NCBI GenBank assembly: GCA_029953615.1 | Contig: CP124529.1 | Coordinates: forward strand, 3,162,501 to 3,226,500 | Length of the DNA: 64,000 nt | Direction of reading: 5' to 3' | DNA from: Pseudomonas putida | GTDB lineage: Bacteria; Pseudomonadota; Gammaproteobacteria; Pseudomonadales; Pseudomonadaceae | In this document: in pieces, positions 49,928 to 59,954 of the stretch | How positions within the stretch are numbered: the first letter of the stretch is position 1 | Layout: every line of letters starts with the position of its first letter | Made by a program: the position numbers and the translations under genes | Notes under the pieces: generated by a model | Seen by the model: the letters and a program-made list of their open reading frames with translations, nothing else | What the model was told of the DNA's origin: nothing | The model's database searches: none

Positions 49928-49951
49928 TGTACAATGCTCAAATGTTGTATA
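49928..49951. promoter_or_regulatory. Candidate LitR-type operator before the FAD oxidoreductase
   Basis: TGTACA (49928-49933) and TGTATA (49946-49951) are spaced by 12 bases, the same spacing as in the operator-like site at 48.8 kb. It lies in the divergent gap between the FAD oxidoreductase (49877) and the epimerase gene (50065). Confidence 0.6.
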
Positions 49952-50064
49952 AGTATATTCCGTGTTGGCAGGCAGGTTGGCCTATGTTTATCCGAGAGCG
50001 TCGGGTCAAAAAAGTGCCTTGATGTTAAAAATAGACCACCGCCGCATTCTGCGAGGACACAGCC

Positions 50065-50970
50065 ATGCATATATTGCTGACAGGCGGCACCGGATTGATT
50101 GGCAAGCACCTGTGCCAGTACTGGCTCGGCCAGGGTCATCGCCTGACGGTATGGAGCCGGCGACCTGAGCAGGTGCCGAGAATATGTGGTAACGGCGTGC
50201 GTGGCATCGCCCGCCTGGAGCAGCTGGAGGCGGATGATCAGCTGGACGCAGTGATCAACCTGGCTGGCGCGCCGATTGCCGACCGGCCCTGGACAGCCGC
50301 CCGGCGCAACCTGCTGTGGGCCAGCCGCGTCACCCTCACCGAGCAGTTGCTGGCCTGGTTGGGTACCCGTGAACAGCGCCCGCAAGTGCTGATCTCTGGC
50401 TCTGCGGTGGGCTGGTACGGCGACGGTGGCGAGCGCGAGCTGACCGAGGCGTCACCGCCGGTGCGCGAAGATTTCGCCAGCCAGCTGTGCATCGCCTGGG
50501 AAGAGACAGCTCTGCGTTCCCAGGCCCAGGGCATTCGCGTGGTGCTGGTACGTACCGGGTTGGTGCTGGCCAGTGATGGCGGCTTTTTGTCGCGCCTGCG
50601 CCTGCCCTTCAAACTGGGGCTGGGCGGGCCTTTGGGCGACGGGCGGCAATGGATGCCCTGGGTCCATATAGACGACCAGATCGCCCTGATTGATTTTCTC
50701 TTGCAGCACAAGGATGCCAGCGGTCCTTATAATGCCTGCGCCCCCGAGCCGGTGCGCAACCGCGAGTTTGCCAGGTGCCTGGGCCGCGCCTTGCACCGGC
50801 CGGCGTTGCTGCCTGTGCCGGCACTGCTGCTCAAGGCCGGGCTGGGCGAGCTGTCGACCCTGCTGCTCGGCGGCCAGCGCGCTCGCCCGGTACGTTTGCT
50901 GGCGGCAGGCTTCACCTTCCGCTTCAACGATTTGCAATCGGCCCTGGACAACCTGTCCAGCCGCCTCTGA
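50065..50970 (+). CDS. TIGR01777-type epimerase/oxidoreductase (YfcH-like)
   Basis: This 301-residue extended-SDR protein begins [17 protein letters not shown] (NAD(P) motif) and has the family hallmarks [40 protein letters not shown] and a C-terminal DUF1731-like part ([21 protein letters not shown]). The YfcH group is near-universal in bacteria but without a firm reaction. It is transcribed divergently from the photolyase locus and lies 13 bp before hemH. Confidence 0.9.
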   Translation: MHILLTGGTGLIGKHLCQYWLGQGHRLTVWSRRPEQVPRICGNGVRGIARLEQLEADDQLDAVINLAGAPIADRPWTAARRNLLWASRVTLTEQLLAWLGTREQRPQVLISGSAVGWYGDGGERELTEASPPVREDFASQLCIAWEETALRSQAQGIRVVLVRTGLVLASDGGFLSRLRLPFKLGLGGPLGDGRQWMPWVHIDDQIALIDFLLQHKDASGPYNACAPEPVRNREFARCLGRALHRPALLPVPALLLKAGLGELSTLLLGGQRARPVRLLAAGFTFRFNDLQSALDNLSSRL

Positions 50971-50983
50971 CATAGGACGCTGC

Positions 50984-51997
50984 ATGACCGATCACGCCCT
51001 GCTGCTGGTCAACCTGGGTTCCCCGGCCTCCACCTCGGTGGCCGACGTGCGCCGCTATCTCGACCAGTTCCTCATGGACCCTTATGTGGTCGATCTGCCA
51101 TGGCCGCTGCGGCGCCTGCTGGTGTCGTTGATCCTGATCAAGCGCCCGGAGCAATCGGCGCATGCTTATGGCTCGATCTGGTGGGAAGAGGGTTCGCCGC
51201 TGGTGGTGTTGACCCGTCGCTTGCAGGCGGCGATGGTCGAATACTGGCCCCATGGCCCGGTGGAGATTGCCATGCGCTATGGCCAGCCGGCCTTGCCCGA
51301 GGTGCTGGAGCGTCTGGTAGCACAGGGTGTGCGCAAGGTGACCCTGGCGCCGCTGTACCCACAGTTCGCCGACAGCACGGTGACCACTGTGGTGGAGCTG
51401 GCGAAACAGACGGTAAGCGAACGCCAGCTGCCGTTGCAGATGCGCGTGCTGCAACCATTTTACGAACACCCGGATTACATCGAAGCGCTGGCGGCCAGCG
51501 CCCGGCCGTACCTGGAGCAGGACTACGACCACCTGTTGCTGAGCTTTCATGGTTTGCCGGAGCGGCACCTGAAGAAGCTCTACCCGACCGGCAAGCATGA
51601 CCTGCGCGCGGCGGATTGTTGCGAAGGTGCCAGTGCCGAGGTGCGTGCGGTGTGTTATCGCGGGCAGTGTCTGGCCACGGCCAAGGCTTTTGCGCAGAAG
51701 CTGGGCATACCGGACGGCAAGTGGTCGGTATCGTTCCAGTCGCGGCTCGGGCGCGACAAGTGGATCGAACCCTACACCGAAACCCGGCTGGACGAACTGG
51801 CCGAGGCCGGAGTGAAGCGGTTGCTGGTGATGTGCCCTGCGTTCGTTGCCGATTGCATCGAGACGCTGGAAGAGATCGGCATGCGCGGCAGCGAGCAGTT
51901 CGTCGAGGCTGGCGGGCGGGAGCTGGTGCTGGTGCCGTGCCTGAATGATCACCCGGAGTGGGTGAAAGCGCTGGCTGGGATGTGCGAGAAAGCCTGA
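50984..51997 (+). CDS. hemH: Ferrochelatase
   Basis: The ATG at 50984 ([16 protein letters not shown]) gives 337 residues. It inserts Fe2+ into protoporphyrin IX, the last step of heme synthesis. The metal-site histidine is in [13 protein letters not shown], and [22 protein letters not shown] and [18 protein letters not shown] (split motifs) are typical of the family. It is probably cotranscribed with the YfcH-like gene; AGGA stands about 7 nt before the start. Confidence 0.96.
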   Translation: MTDHALLLVNLGSPASTSVADVRRYLDQFLMDPYVVDLPWPLRRLLVSLILIKRPEQSAHAYGSIWWEEGSPLVVLTRRLQAAMVEYWPHGPVEIAMRYGQPALPEVLERLVAQGVRKVTLAPLYPQFADSTVTTVVELAKQTVSERQLPLQMRVLQPFYEHPDYIEALAASARPYLEQDYDHLLLSFHGLPERHLKKLYPTGKHDLRAADCCEGASAEVRAVCYRGQCLATAKAFAQKLGIPDGKWSVSFQSRLGRDKWIEPYTETRLDELAEAGVKRLLVMCPAFVADCIETLEEIGMRGSEQFVEAGGRELVLVPCLNDHPEWVKALAGMCEKA

Positions 51998-52007
51998 CTT
52001 TCAGGTT

Positions 52008-52115
52008 GCCTGTACCGGCCTCTTCGCGGGCTTGCCCGCTCCCACAGGTTTTGCACAATGCCAGAGGGCAGTGGAGTACCTGTGGGAGCGGGCAAGCCCG
52101 CGAAATGGCCAGACC
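52008..52115. repeat. Inverted REP pair between hemH and uraA
   Basis: Two facing REP copies with a 40-bp centre lie between the convergent hemH and uraA genes. Confidence 0.9.
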
Positions 52116-52129
52116 AGGTTAAAGCAGGA

Positions 52130-53406
52130 TCAAGGCAACTGATCATCCAGCTTCTTGTGCTTCCAGCCATCATTGCCCGGCAAGATCAGGTTCAGGGCGA
52201 TAGCCACGATGGCACACAGGGCGATGCCCTTCAGGCCCCAGTCATCCGGGCCGTCACCGCTGCCGATCAGCACGCCGCCGATACCGAACACCAGGGTGAC
52301 CGACACGATCACCAGGTTGCGCGCTTCGGCCAGGTCGATCTTGTGGCGGATCATGGTGTTCATGCCCACCGCCGCGATCGAGCCGAACAACAGGCACAGG
52401 ATGCCGCCCATCACCGGTACCGGGATGCTCTGCAGCAGCGCGCCGAACTTGCCGATGAAGGCCAGGGTGATGGCGAAGACCGCCGCCCAGGTCATGATCT
52501 TCGGGTTGTAGTTCTTGGTCAGCATCACCGCGCCGGTAACTTCGGCATAGGTGGTGTTGGGCGGGCCGCCGAACAGGCCGGCTGCGGTTGTGGCCAGGCC
52601 GTCACCCAGCAGGGTGCGGTGCAGGCCGGGCTTCTTCAGGTAGTCACGGCCGGTCACGCTGCCGACCGCGATCACCCCGCCGATGTGCTCGATCGCCGGT
52701 GCCAGGGCAACCGGGACGATAAACAGGATGGCCTGCCAGTTGAACGCCGGCGCGGTGAAGTTCGGGATCTCGAGCCACGGTGCTGCCGCGATCCTGGCGG
52801 TATCGACCACGCCAAAGGCGAACGACAGGGCAAAGCCGACCAGCACGCCGGCAATGATCGGTACCAGGCGGAAGATGCCCTTGCCGAACACGGCGACGAT
52901 CAGTGTGGTCAGCAGGGCCGGCATCGAGATCATCATGGCGGTCGTGTACGGCACCAGCACGCTGCCGTCACCGGCCTTGCCCATCGCCATGTTGGCGGCG
53001 AAATCGGCGCCATGGCCAGGCCGATGGAGATGATCACCGGGCCGATTACCACCGGTGGCAGCATGCGGTCGATGAAACCGGTGCCTTTGATTTTCACCAT
53101 CAGGCCCATGAAGGTGTACACGAAGCCTGCGGCCATCACCCCGCCCATGGTCTCGGCCAGGCCGAACTGGCCCTTGGCGAGGATGATCGGAGTGATGAAG
53201 GCAAAGCTCGAGGCCAGAAACACCGGTACCTGGCGGCCGGTGACCAGCTGGAACAGCAGGGTGCCGATGCCGGCGGTGAACAACGCGACGTTCGGGTCGA
53301 GGCCGGTGATAAGTGGCATCAGCACCAGCGCGCCGAATGCCACGAAGAGCATCTGCGCGCCCGAAACGACCTGGCGCCAGAGCGGGTCGTTGAAGCCGTC
53401 CTGCAT
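52130..53406 (-). pseudogene. uraA: Uracil permease UraA-like (NCS2 family), frameshifted
   Basis: The start is the ATG at 53406 (MQDGFNDPLWRQVVSGAQML). It runs through LVTGRQVPVFLASSFAFITP and VVIGPVIISIGLAMAP, then shifts near 53000-53006 (net one base lost or two gained); the other frame resumes at AANMAMGKAGDGSVLVPY and continues through GGPPNTTYAEVTGAVMLTK to the stop at 52130. The native protein would be about 425 residues with twelve to fourteen membrane helices. It imports uracil by proton symport. It ends the upp-uraA operon (2 bp apart), a classic pyrimidine salvage pair. Confidence 0.9.
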
Positions 53407-53408
53407 GA

Positions 53409-54047
53409 TCAGGCGTCCTTTTGCTTGGTGCCGAAGATCTTGTCACCGGCATCGCCCAGGCCTGGCACGATGTAGCCGTGTTCGTTCAGGCGCTGGTCGA
53501 TCGAGGCGGTGTAGATCTGCACGTCCGGGTGGGCTTTTTCCACTACTTCGATGCCTTCTGGCGCGGCGACCAGGACCATGGCGCGGATTTCTTTGCAGCC
53601 GGCCTTCTTCAGCAGGTCGATGGTGGCGACCATCGAGCCGCCGGTAGCGAGCATCGGGTCGATGATCAGGGCCAGGCGCTGGTTGATGTCCGGCGCGAGC
53701 TTTTCCAGGTAGGTGTGGGCTTCGAGGGTTTCCTCGTTGCGGGCAACGCCGACGGCGCTGACCTTGGCACCCGGGATCAGGCTGAGCACGCCGTCGAGCA
53801 TGCCGATACCGGCGCGCAGGATCGGCACCACGGTAATCTTCTTGCCGGCGATTTTTTCAACTTGCACCTTGCCGCACCAGCCCTCGATCTCGTAGGTTTC
53901 GAGCGGCAGGTCCTGGGTGGCTTCGTAGGTCAGGAGCGCGCCGACTTCCTGGGCAAGTTCGCGAAAATTCTTGGTGCTGATATCGGCACGGCGCATCAGG
54001 CCGAGCTTGTGGCGGATCAGCGGATGGCGGATCTCACGAGTAGGCAT
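53409..54047 (-). CDS. upp: Uracil phosphoribosyltransferase
   Basis: This 212-residue enzyme makes UMP from uracil and PRPP. It shows [19 protein letters not shown] at the start, the PRPP-binding [20 protein letters not shown] and the uracil-site [16 protein letters not shown] at the C terminus. It is followed after 2 bp by uraA on the same strand, so uptake and salvage are coexpressed. Confidence 0.97.
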   Translation of the reverse strand: MPTREIRHPLIRHKLGLMRRADISTKNFRELAQEVGALLTYEATQDLPLETYEIEGWCGKVQVEKIAGKKITVVPILRAGIGMLDGVLSLIPGAKVSAVGVARNEETLEAHTYLEKLAPDINQRLALIIDPMLATGGSMVATIDLLKKAGCKEIRAMVLVAAPEGIEVVEKAHPDVQIYTASIDQRLNEHGYIVPGLGDAGDKIFGTKQKDA

Positions 54048-54208
54048 AGGGGGCTCCGAAAGGCGGGCAAAAAAACCGCGCTAGATTAATCTATTCAGCC
54101 TGTGCTGTCGTCTGGTCATTCTGGACGTTAGTCCATAAATGCTTGATCTGAGGCGAGCGGATGCGTACCTTTGCCCGCTTTTCCAAAATGCACCCCCCGG
54201 AGAGCGCC

Positions 54209-54766
54209 ATGTCCGCCGATCTCGAGCATATCCGTCAAGTCATGCGGGAAGCTGACTGCCTGTACACCGAAGCCGAAGTCGAAGCGGCCATCGCCAAAGT
54301 CGGCGAGCAGATCTGCAAGGACCTGCACGACAAGAACCCGGTGGTGTTCTGCGTGATGAACGGCGGCCTGATCTTCTCCGGCAAACTGCTGACCCACCTG
54401 CAGTTCCCGCTGGAAGCCAGCTACCTGCACGCCACGCGCTACCGCAACCAGACCAGTGGCGGCGAGCTGTTCTGGAAGGCCAAGCCGGAAGTGTCGTTCA
54501 TCGACCGTGACGTGCTGATCGTTGACGACATCCTCGACGAAGGCCACACCCTCAGCGCCATCATCGAGTTCTGCAAGCATGCCGGGGCGCGCTCTGTGCA
54601 CACCGCGGTACTGATCGACAAGGACCATGACCGCAAGGCCAGCCCGGAGCTCAAGGCCAACTACGTGGGCCTGCCGTGCGTCGACCGCTACATCTTCGGT
54701 TACGGCATGGACTACAAAGGCTACTGGCGCAACGCCAACGGCATCTTCGCCGTAAAGGGGCTGTGA
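54209..54766 (+). CDS. hpt: Hypoxanthine-guanine phosphoribosyltransferase
   Basis: The ATG at 54209 (MSADLEHIRQVMREADCL) gives 185 residues; the earlier start at 54161 lacks a ribosome site, whereas GGAGAG lies upstream of 54209. The PRPP loop VLIVDDILDEGHTLSAI and the purine-site VGLPCVDRYIFGYGMDYKGYWRN (in two parts) are present. It salvages hypoxanthine and guanine. It is divergent from upp, so the 160-bp gap carries two nucleotide-salvage promoters. Confidence 0.95.
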   Translation: MSADLEHIRQVMREADCLYTEAEVEAAIAKVGEQICKDLHDKNPVVFCVMNGGLIFSGKLLTHLQFPLEASYLHATRYRNQTSGGELFWKAKPEVSFIDRDVLIVDDILDEGHTLSAIIEFCKHAGARSVHTAVLIDKDHDRKASPELKANYVGLPCVDRYIFGYGMDYKGYWRNANGIFAVKGL

Positions 54767-54768
54767 TC

Positions 54769-55242
54769 ATGCGCCAGCCTGCGTTCATCGACCAGTCGCT
54801 GTTCGCCGGGCTGGCCGCAAGGGCTGCCGCCAACCCGCGCGGGCGGCAGCACCACAATTTCCATGAGATGGAAGAGCCATGCCACCGCATGGCGGTCGGG
54901 TTGCAACCAAGTACCTACATCCCGCCGCATCGCCACCTCAGCGACGACAAGGCCGAGGCCCTGATCGTGCTCAAGGGGTGCCTGGGCCTGCTGATTTTCG
55001 ATGAGCAGGGCGCGGTGACTGACAAACGCGTGCTACGGGCCGGTGGTGACTGCCTCGGCGTGGACCTGGCGCCCGGCACCTACCATGGGCTGGTGGTGCT
55101 GGAGCCGGACAGCATCCTGTTCGAGTGCAAGGCCGGCCCATACCGGCCGGTGGGCGAGGGCGAGCATGCGCACTGGGCGCCGCGCGAAGGTGAAGAAGGC
55201 GTGGCCGAGTACCAGTCCTGGATGCTCGCGCAGTTCGATTGA
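54769..55242 (+). CDS. WbuC-family cupin-fold metalloprotein
   Basis: The ATG at 54769 lies 3 bp after the hpt stop. The 157-residue protein has a cupin core with the metal-ligand pattern PPHRHLSDDKAEALIVLKG (two His and a Glu) and LAPGTYHGLVVLEPDS (third His). The WbuC family occurs in O-antigen clusters and as a single gene in pseudomonads; its substrate is unknown. Coupling with hpt suggests only shared transcription, not shared function. Confidence 0.85.
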   Translation: MRQPAFIDQSLFAGLAARAAANPRGRQHHNFHEMEEPCHRMAVGLQPSTYIPPHRHLSDDKAEALIVLKGCLGLLIFDEQGAVTDKRVLRAGGDCLGVDLAPGTYHGLVVLEPDSILFECKAGPYRPVGEGEHAHWAPREGEEGVAEYQSWMLAQFD

Positions 55243-55330
55243 TGTTGACTGTACCGGCTCCTACAGGGCGATAGGGTCATACGCCCCAGGCACTCCATGC
55301 TAGAGTGCTCCTTCATCCAAGGAGCCTCAC

Positions 55331-55801
55331 ATGCGTGCGTTTCTTCCCCTCCTGCTGGCGATCAGCCTGCCACTCGCCGCCGCACCGCTGCACAGCCAGT
55401 TCCTGCCACCTGACGACCAGTCACTGCGCCAGGAAGCGCCGACCGGCCAGCAATTGCTGCAAGTGACCGACTACTCGGTGGTCGTGGGTACCCAGCGCCA
55501 GTCCGACCAACAGCCGATCCCGATCACCTCGTCGCTGCAGGTACGCCTCAAAGGCAAGCCGCTGAGCAAGGGCGCGACCATTTCCCAGGTGCTGCTGACC
55601 TTCGACGGTGAGGCCGCCAAGAGCCTGAAGAAGCCTGTGTACGACGAGAAAACCCGCACCCTGAGCCTGAATTACCCGGTCAGCGACTACCGGGTGATCA
55701 TGGACCTGCTGCGCAACGAGACCCTGTATGTGCAGTTTCTCACGTACGCCAACGGCCACGTCTGGGCCGACCTGCACACCGGGACCGTACGTACGCGTTG
55801 A
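55331..55801 (+). CDS. Secreted hypothetical protein
   Basis: This 156-residue protein has a signal peptide (MRAFLPLLLAISLPLAAA) and a beta-rich mature part with no motif that I recognise (TGQQLLQVTDYSVVVGTQRQ, ISQVLLTFDGEAAKSLKK). CAAGGAGCC stands about 6 nt before the ATG. It is probably periplasmic. The next small gene lies 68 bp downstream on the same strand. Confidence 0.8.
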   Translation: MRAFLPLLLAISLPLAAAPLHSQFLPPDDQSLRQEAPTGQQLLQVTDYSVVVGTQRQSDQQPIPITSSLQVRLKGKPLSKGATISQVLLTFDGEAAKSLKKPVYDEKTRTLSLNYPVSDYRVIMDLLRNETLYVQFLTYANGHVWADLHTGTVRTR

Positions 55802-55869
55802 GGCGTCCGGGCTGCGGGGGGTACACTGCCGACCTTGGAAATTTCGTGATGGTCCAGTTGGAGTCGGCA

Positions 55870-56160
55870 ATGCGTAAAGACAAGAAACAGGTAATCGGTG
55901 ACGAGATCAGTGACGACTATATCAAGGCGTTCCTTCAGTTCGAGCCGGCCGATGGCGTGACCTCGCCGTCGCTGCACAAGCTGGTCAAGGCATACCGTGG
56001 CCTGCGCATCGACGATTTCGAGCGTTTTGTCGGCTTCTTCGTCGAGGCCGGGCTGGACCTGGATGGCAAGGACGAGCATGGCAAGACCTTTGTCGAGCAG
56101 ATTGCTGACCAGCGCAATGCGGCGGAGTACATCGAGATCATCGCCAACGCCCGTGGCTGA
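55870..56160 (+). CDS. PA4642 family protein
   Basis: I choose the ATG at 55870 (MRKDKKQVIGDEISDDYIKAFL), which gives 96 residues; the upstream frame to 55798 has no family resemblance. It is a small acidic helical protein conserved in Pseudomonas, with VKAYRGLRIDDFERFVGFFV and a likely ankyrin-like end (DEHGKTFVEQIADQRNAAEY). The function is unknown. Confidence 0.85.
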   Translation: MRKDKKQVIGDEISDDYIKAFLQFEPADGVTSPSLHKLVKAYRGLRIDDFERFVGFFVEAGLDLDGKDEHGKTFVEQIADQRNAAEYIEIIANARG

Positions 56161-56167
56161 TCGTTAG

Positions 56168-56278
56168 CCTGCGCCGGCCTCTTCGCGGGCGCGCCCGCTC
56201 CCACAGGGATGGTACAGAGCCTGAGGGCGGCGCCGAACCTGTGGGAGCGGGCATGCCCGCGAAGAGGCCGGCACAGGT
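56168..56278. repeat. Inverted REP pair
   Basis: Two facing REP copies, close to consensus, between the PA4642-like gene and the convergent mqo gene; the mqo terminator follows directly. Confidence 0.9.
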
Positions 56279-56296
56279 TGGTGAGTAACCAGGCAC

Positions 56297-56325
56297 AAAA
56301 AAACGCCCCGAGGGGCGTTTTTTCG
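56297..56325 (-). terminator. Rho-independent terminator after mqo (bidirectional)
   Basis: AACGCCCC-GA-GGGGCGTT (56302-56319) has A-run and T-run flanks on both sides, so it can end both the leftward mqo and the rightward PA4642-like transcripts. Confidence 0.92.
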
Positions 56326-56337
56326 TTACCAGCCGAA

Positions 56338-57846
56338 TCAGGCGTAATGCTTGGCCGCCGGGCTGCTTTCCACCAGGTCCAGAGCCGCGTCGTTGTCGGC
56401 GCTGATCTTGTGGTACAAGGCAGCATCGGTCGCCAGGGTCTTCTCGCGAGCCGGGAAGATTTCCTTGAGCTTGGCAGCCCAGGCACCTTTGGCCTGCTCG
56501 GGGAAGCAGCGTTCGATCAGTTCCAGCATGATCGACACGGTTACCGAAGCACCCGGCGATGCGCCGAGCAGTGCAGCCAGGCTGCCGTCCTGGGCCGATA
56601 CCAGCTCGGTACCGAACTGCAGCACGCCGCCTTTCTTCGGGTCTTTCTTGATGATCTGCACGCGCTGACCAGCCACTTCCAGGCGCCAGTCTTCGGCTTT
56701 GGCTTGTGGGTAGAAGCGACGCAGGGCTTCCAGGCGCTGTTCCATCGATTGCATCACTTCGCTGACCAGGTACTTGGTCAGGTCCATGTTGTCACGGGCC
56801 ACGGCCAGCATCGGGCCAATGTTGCCCATGCGCACCGACAGCGGCAGGTCCATCAGCGAACCGTGCTTGAGGAACTTGGTGGTAAAGCCGGCATAGGGGC
56901 CGAACAGCAGCGATTTCTTGCCATCGACCACACGGGTATCCAGGTGCGGTACCGACATCGGTGGGGCGCCGACCGCGGCCTGGCTGTAGACCTTGGCCTG
57001 GTGCTGCTTGACGATTTCCGGGTTGTCGCAACGCAGCCACTGGCCGCTGACCGGGAAGCCGCCGAAGCCTTTGCTTTCCGGAATGCCCGACAGCTGCAGC
57101 AGCGGCAGGGCCGCGCCACCTGCGCCGAGGAAGACGAAGCGGGCGTCCACTTCACGGCTGCCGCCGCTGTTGACGTCCTTGATGCTCACGGTCCAGCCCT
57201 TGCCGTTACGGCGCAGGCCAACGACCTTCTTGCTGTACTTGACCTGGGCGTCCTGCGAGTCGCCCAGCAGTTTCAGCAGCTTGTTGGTCAGGGCGCCGAA
57301 GTTGACGTCGGTACCCTTGAGCACGCGGGTGGCGGCGATGTGCTGGTCGGCCGGGCGGCCCGGCATCATCAGCGGCATCCAGTCGTTCATCACGGCCTTG
57401 TCTTCGGTGTATTCCATGTCGGCGAAGGCATGGTGCTGCTTGAGCAGCTCATAGCGCTTCTTGAGGAAGGAAACACCCTTGTCACCCTCAACGTAGCTCA
57501 GGTGCGGGACAGGGTTGATGAAGGCACGCGCCGGGCCGAAGTTGCCCTTCTTGCTCAGGTAGGCCCAGAACTGGCGCGAAACCTCGAACTGGGTGTTGAT
57601 GTGCACGGCCTTCTTGATGTCGATGCTGCCATCGGCGGCCTGGGGCGTGTAGTTAAGCTCGCACAGGCCGGCATGGCCGGTGCCTGCGTTGTTCCAGGGG
57701 TTGGAGCTTTCCGCGGCTCCGGAGTCCATCGCCTCCACGACCTCCAGCTTCAGGGTCGGGTCGAGCTCCTTGAGCAGTACGGCCAGGGTGGCACTCATGA
57801 TGCCCGCGCCTACCAGTACCACATCAACCGATTCGTTCTGCGCCAT
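56338..57846 (-). CDS. mqo: Malate:quinone oxidoreductase
   Basis: This 502-residue FAD enzyme oxidises malate to oxaloacetate and passes electrons to the quinone pool at the membrane. It starts with the FAD motif [20 protein letters not shown] and has the family stretches [20 protein letters not shown] and [19 protein letters not shown]. It is a single gene with its own terminator and a long upstream region. Confidence 0.97.
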   Translation of the reverse strand: MAQNESVDVVLVGAGIMSATLAVLLKELDPTLKLEVVEAMDSGAAESSNPWNNAGTGHAGLCELNYTPQAADGSIDIKKAVHINTQFEVSRQFWAYLSKKGNFGPARAFINPVPHLSYVEGDKGVSFLKKRYELLKQHHAFADMEYTEDKAVMNDWMPLMMPGRPADQHIAATRVLKGTDVNFGALTNKLLKLLGDSQDAQVKYSKKVVGLRRNGKGWTVSIKDVNSGGSREVDARFVFLGAGGAALPLLQLSGIPESKGFGGFPVSGQWLRCDNPEIVKQHQAKVYSQAAVGAPPMSVPHLDTRVVDGKKSLLFGPYAGFTTKFLKHGSLMDLPLSVRMGNIGPMLAVARDNMDLTKYLVSEVMQSMEQRLEALRRFYPQAKAEDWRLEVAGQRVQIIKKDPKKGGVLQFGTELVSAQDGSLAALLGASPGASVTVSIMLELIERCFPEQAKGAWAAKLKEIFPAREKTLATDAALYHKISADNDAALDLVESSPAAKHYA

Positions 57847-58444
57847 TTAACGCGTCTCCACAATCTACAGCTACCTAATTGACAGCACAGGACCTGGGTT
57901 CGCCAGGTTCGCCATGTCCGACTTTTCGCAGTTCTTGCAACTTCCGCGGACACCGCCAATCAGTCTTCGGGCTCAGTATTGAACGCGGTTTGCCACGGGT
58001 GCGGCAATTCGACTTATGGTCAAGGTGTCGTGCGTGCGTTATGGAACGGCTCAGACACTCATACGGGATGAGCGCATTTGCCGCCTGTTCAGGGCTGTTC
58101 GGGACACATCTGCCGCTTTTGCACATGCCAGACTGTTCATTTGCTCGCCACACTCTTGTGAAGTTGTGAAAACCGTTTTTTCACGCTCTTTTGGAGACGT
58201 GAACCTCAAAAGGGGACTGCGCGATGGCAACCCGCAGGTTCATGCAGTGTGAAGGGCCGGAAAGCAGGCACGACAGCCGATGCAAGACCTGAGTGGAAGG
58301 CTCTCTGTGGGCGAAGCGTTGAAGTTGCCGGGGTCAATCGGCGAGTGCGGGGCCCGATCAGGAGACGTCCTTATAATCGGGGGGAGATTATAGCGATGTC
58401 GCGGGCAGAAATGTCGCCATTCGTGGTTTTTATTGCAGCGTTTG
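57847..58444. other. Gene-poor region of about 600 bp upstream of mqo
   Basis: No convincing coding region is visible. It includes the mqo promoter and two structured spots: GTGAAAA..TTTTTTCAC (58166-58184), and TATAATC..GATTATA, a perfect 7-bp palindrome around a G-rich loop (58372-58392). The 58180-58340 stretch is rich in short complementary segments and could be a small RNA, but I do not recognise one. Confidence 0.5.
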
Positions 58445-58678
58445 TCAGGCCGCGAGGATGCGCTGGTGCCAGCGGCGGCTTGCGCGGGCGCAAACCCGGG
58501 CGCTGGCGGGTAGCTCGCGGCCCAGCCAGGCAAGCTGGATTTCGCCGACCTGGACCCAGCCGCTGCCGCCGGGCGCCTGGCTGCATTGCTTGAAGGCCAG
58601 GCATTTGCCGTCGGCGTCGAGGCGGGCATAGGCATTGTGGCGCGGGCGTTGGAAGAGCAGGGTCCAGAGCGAGGCCAT
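58445..58678 (-). CDS. Small hypothetical protein
   Basis: This 77-residue protein (MASLWTLLFQRPRHNAYARL to RRWHQRILAA) has an aromatic, slightly basic make-up. I believe similar short proteins occur in this genus, but I cannot name a family. No signal peptide or membrane segment is clear. It may be a regulator or RNA-binding factor; this is speculation. Confidence 0.6.
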   Translation of the reverse strand: MASLWTLLFQRPRHNAYARLDADGKCLAFKQCSQAPGGSGWVQVGEIQLAWLGRELPASARVCARASRRWHQRILAA

Positions 58679-58823
58679 GGCGACGAGTCCTTTGCGTTAG
58701 GGCTTGGCGCAAGGATAAGGGCGTGGCGATGAAACGATTGTGACAAGCGGGGCGGACCGATGACTGGTCGATGCGTGGCTAGGTATACTGTGGGCCTTCG
58801 CCGCTTTTTCTGGAGTAACGCGC

Positions 58824-59408
58824 ATGTTGCAACGTCTGTTGTTCGGTTTGATCGCCGTGGCCAGCCTCAGCCTGGCCGGTTGTGCCCACAGCCCGCAACA
58901 ACTCAACCCGCAACCCACGCTCAAGGCCCAGCTCGCCCCGGTCGGCCATGGCCAGCCGGTCGTGGTCCGGGTGGTTGACGGCCGGGCCTCGCAGTCCCTG
59001 GGCACTCGCGGTGGCATGTACCCCGAGACCAGCACCATCAGCGTCAGCGGTAACGACATCGTGCCCAAGCTGCAGGCCCAGGCCGAAGCTGCGGTGCGCC
59101 TGCTCGGCTTCACCCCTACGCCGAACGCCTACAACGCGCCGCAGCTGACCGTGACCCTGGCCGAGCTGAAGTACCAGTCGCCGAAAGACAACCTGTACGT
59201 GACCGAGGCTACTATCGGTGCCACCTTCCGTGCCGACGTGTCCAATGGCGGCCGCCGCTACAGCGGCCGTTACGGCGCTTCGCTGGACCAGCGTTTCGGC
59301 ATGGCGCCGAACCAGGAAACCAACACCCAGCTGGTGGGCGATGTGCTGAGCGATGCCCTGACCCGCATGTTCAAGGACCCGACCATCGGTCAGGTGCTGG
59401 GGCAGTAA
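58824..59408 (+). CDS. YajG family lipoprotein
   Basis: This 194-residue lipoprotein has signal MLQRLLFGLIAVASLSLAGC (lipobox LAGC) and then AHSPQQLNPQPTLKAQLAPV. The YajG hallmarks VVRVVDGRASQSLGTRGGMY and VTLAELKYQ are present. It is probably attached to the outer membrane; function is not established. TGGAG stands 8 nt before the ATG. Confidence 0.9.
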   Translation: MLQRLLFGLIAVASLSLAGCAHSPQQLNPQPTLKAQLAPVGHGQPVVVRVVDGRASQSLGTRGGMYPETSTISVSGNDIVPKLQAQAEAAVRLLGFTPTPNAYNAPQLTVTLAELKYQSPKDNLYVTEATIGATFRADVSNGGRRYSGRYGASLDQRFGMAPNQETNTQLVGDVLSDALTRMFKDPTIGQVLGQ

Positions 59409-59425
59409 GCCTTCTGCGGTAAAAC

Positions 59426-59465
59426 AAAACCCGCTGCCTGTGTTCCAGGCAGCGGGTTTTTTGTT
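59426..59465 (+). terminator. Rho-independent terminator after the YajG-like gene
   Basis: ACCCGCTGCCTG and CAGGCAGCGGGT form a 12-bp stem with a 5-base loop (59429-59457) followed by TTTTTTGTT. Confidence 0.93.
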
Positions 59466-59577
59466 GCCTGGGCGGCTGTCAGATGAAACTTGATGACGTT
59501 TGTCGCCAAGGTCGGGTGTGAAGCTGTGAGTTGGGTAGAATGCGGGCCTTTGCCGTCGCTCACATCGAGGTTGCGTG

Positions 59578-59838
59578 ATGTCCTTGCAAGTGCTGTGGGG
59601 GTTCCTGGCCGCCCACCCGACCAAGTTGATCAATCTGCTGGCGCTGCTGCTGACCTGCCCGGGCGGGTTGTTGCTGCACAGTGCGCGGCGGCGCGAGGCC
59701 GAGACCCGCGAATACATGGCAATGGGTGAGGGGGTAGTGGACGCGTTCGACCTGCGGGTACCGCGGTACTTCTATATTCTCGGTTTTTCGTGCCTGGCGA
59801 TGGCGCTGCTGCTGTCCTGGTTCAGTACCTGGATTTGA
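59578..59838 (+). CDS. Small membrane protein of unknown function
   Basis: The ATG at 59578 follows GAGG by 7 nt. The 86-residue protein has two membrane segments (LINLLALLLTCPGGLLL and FYILGFSCLAMALLLSWF) joined by a charged loop (HSARRREAETREYMAMGEG). It looks like a small inner membrane protein. I do not recognise a family. Confidence 0.75.
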   Translation: MSLQVLWGFLAAHPTKLINLLALLLTCPGGLLLHSARRREAETREYMAMGEGVVDAFDLRVPRYFYILGFSCLAMALLLSWFSTWI

Positions 59839-59844
59839 GATTTC

Positions 59845-59946
59845 AGGGCCGCTTTGCGGCCCATCGCGACACAAGGCCGCTCCTACAGGGGATCGCGGAT
59901 ACCTGTAGGAGCGGCCTTGTGTCGCAATGGGCTGCAAAGCAGCCCA
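59845..59946. repeat. Inverted pair of the GCGACACAAGGCC-type palindrome
   Basis: Third copy in this window of the family also seen at 2.7 and 30.7 kb, here with very similar arms (59850-59890 and 59902-59945) between convergent genes. Confidence 0.88.
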
Positions 59947-59954
59947 AGGATCGA

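Noticed and set aside
52933..53452. Two overlapping uraA-like ORFs as separate genes
   Set aside because: They are halves of one permease split by a frameshift near 53003; the protein continues exactly across the break.
57875..58153. Short minus-strand frame of 92 codons upstream of mqo
   Set aside because: No ribosome site and no recognisable sequence; it lies in the mqo promoter region.
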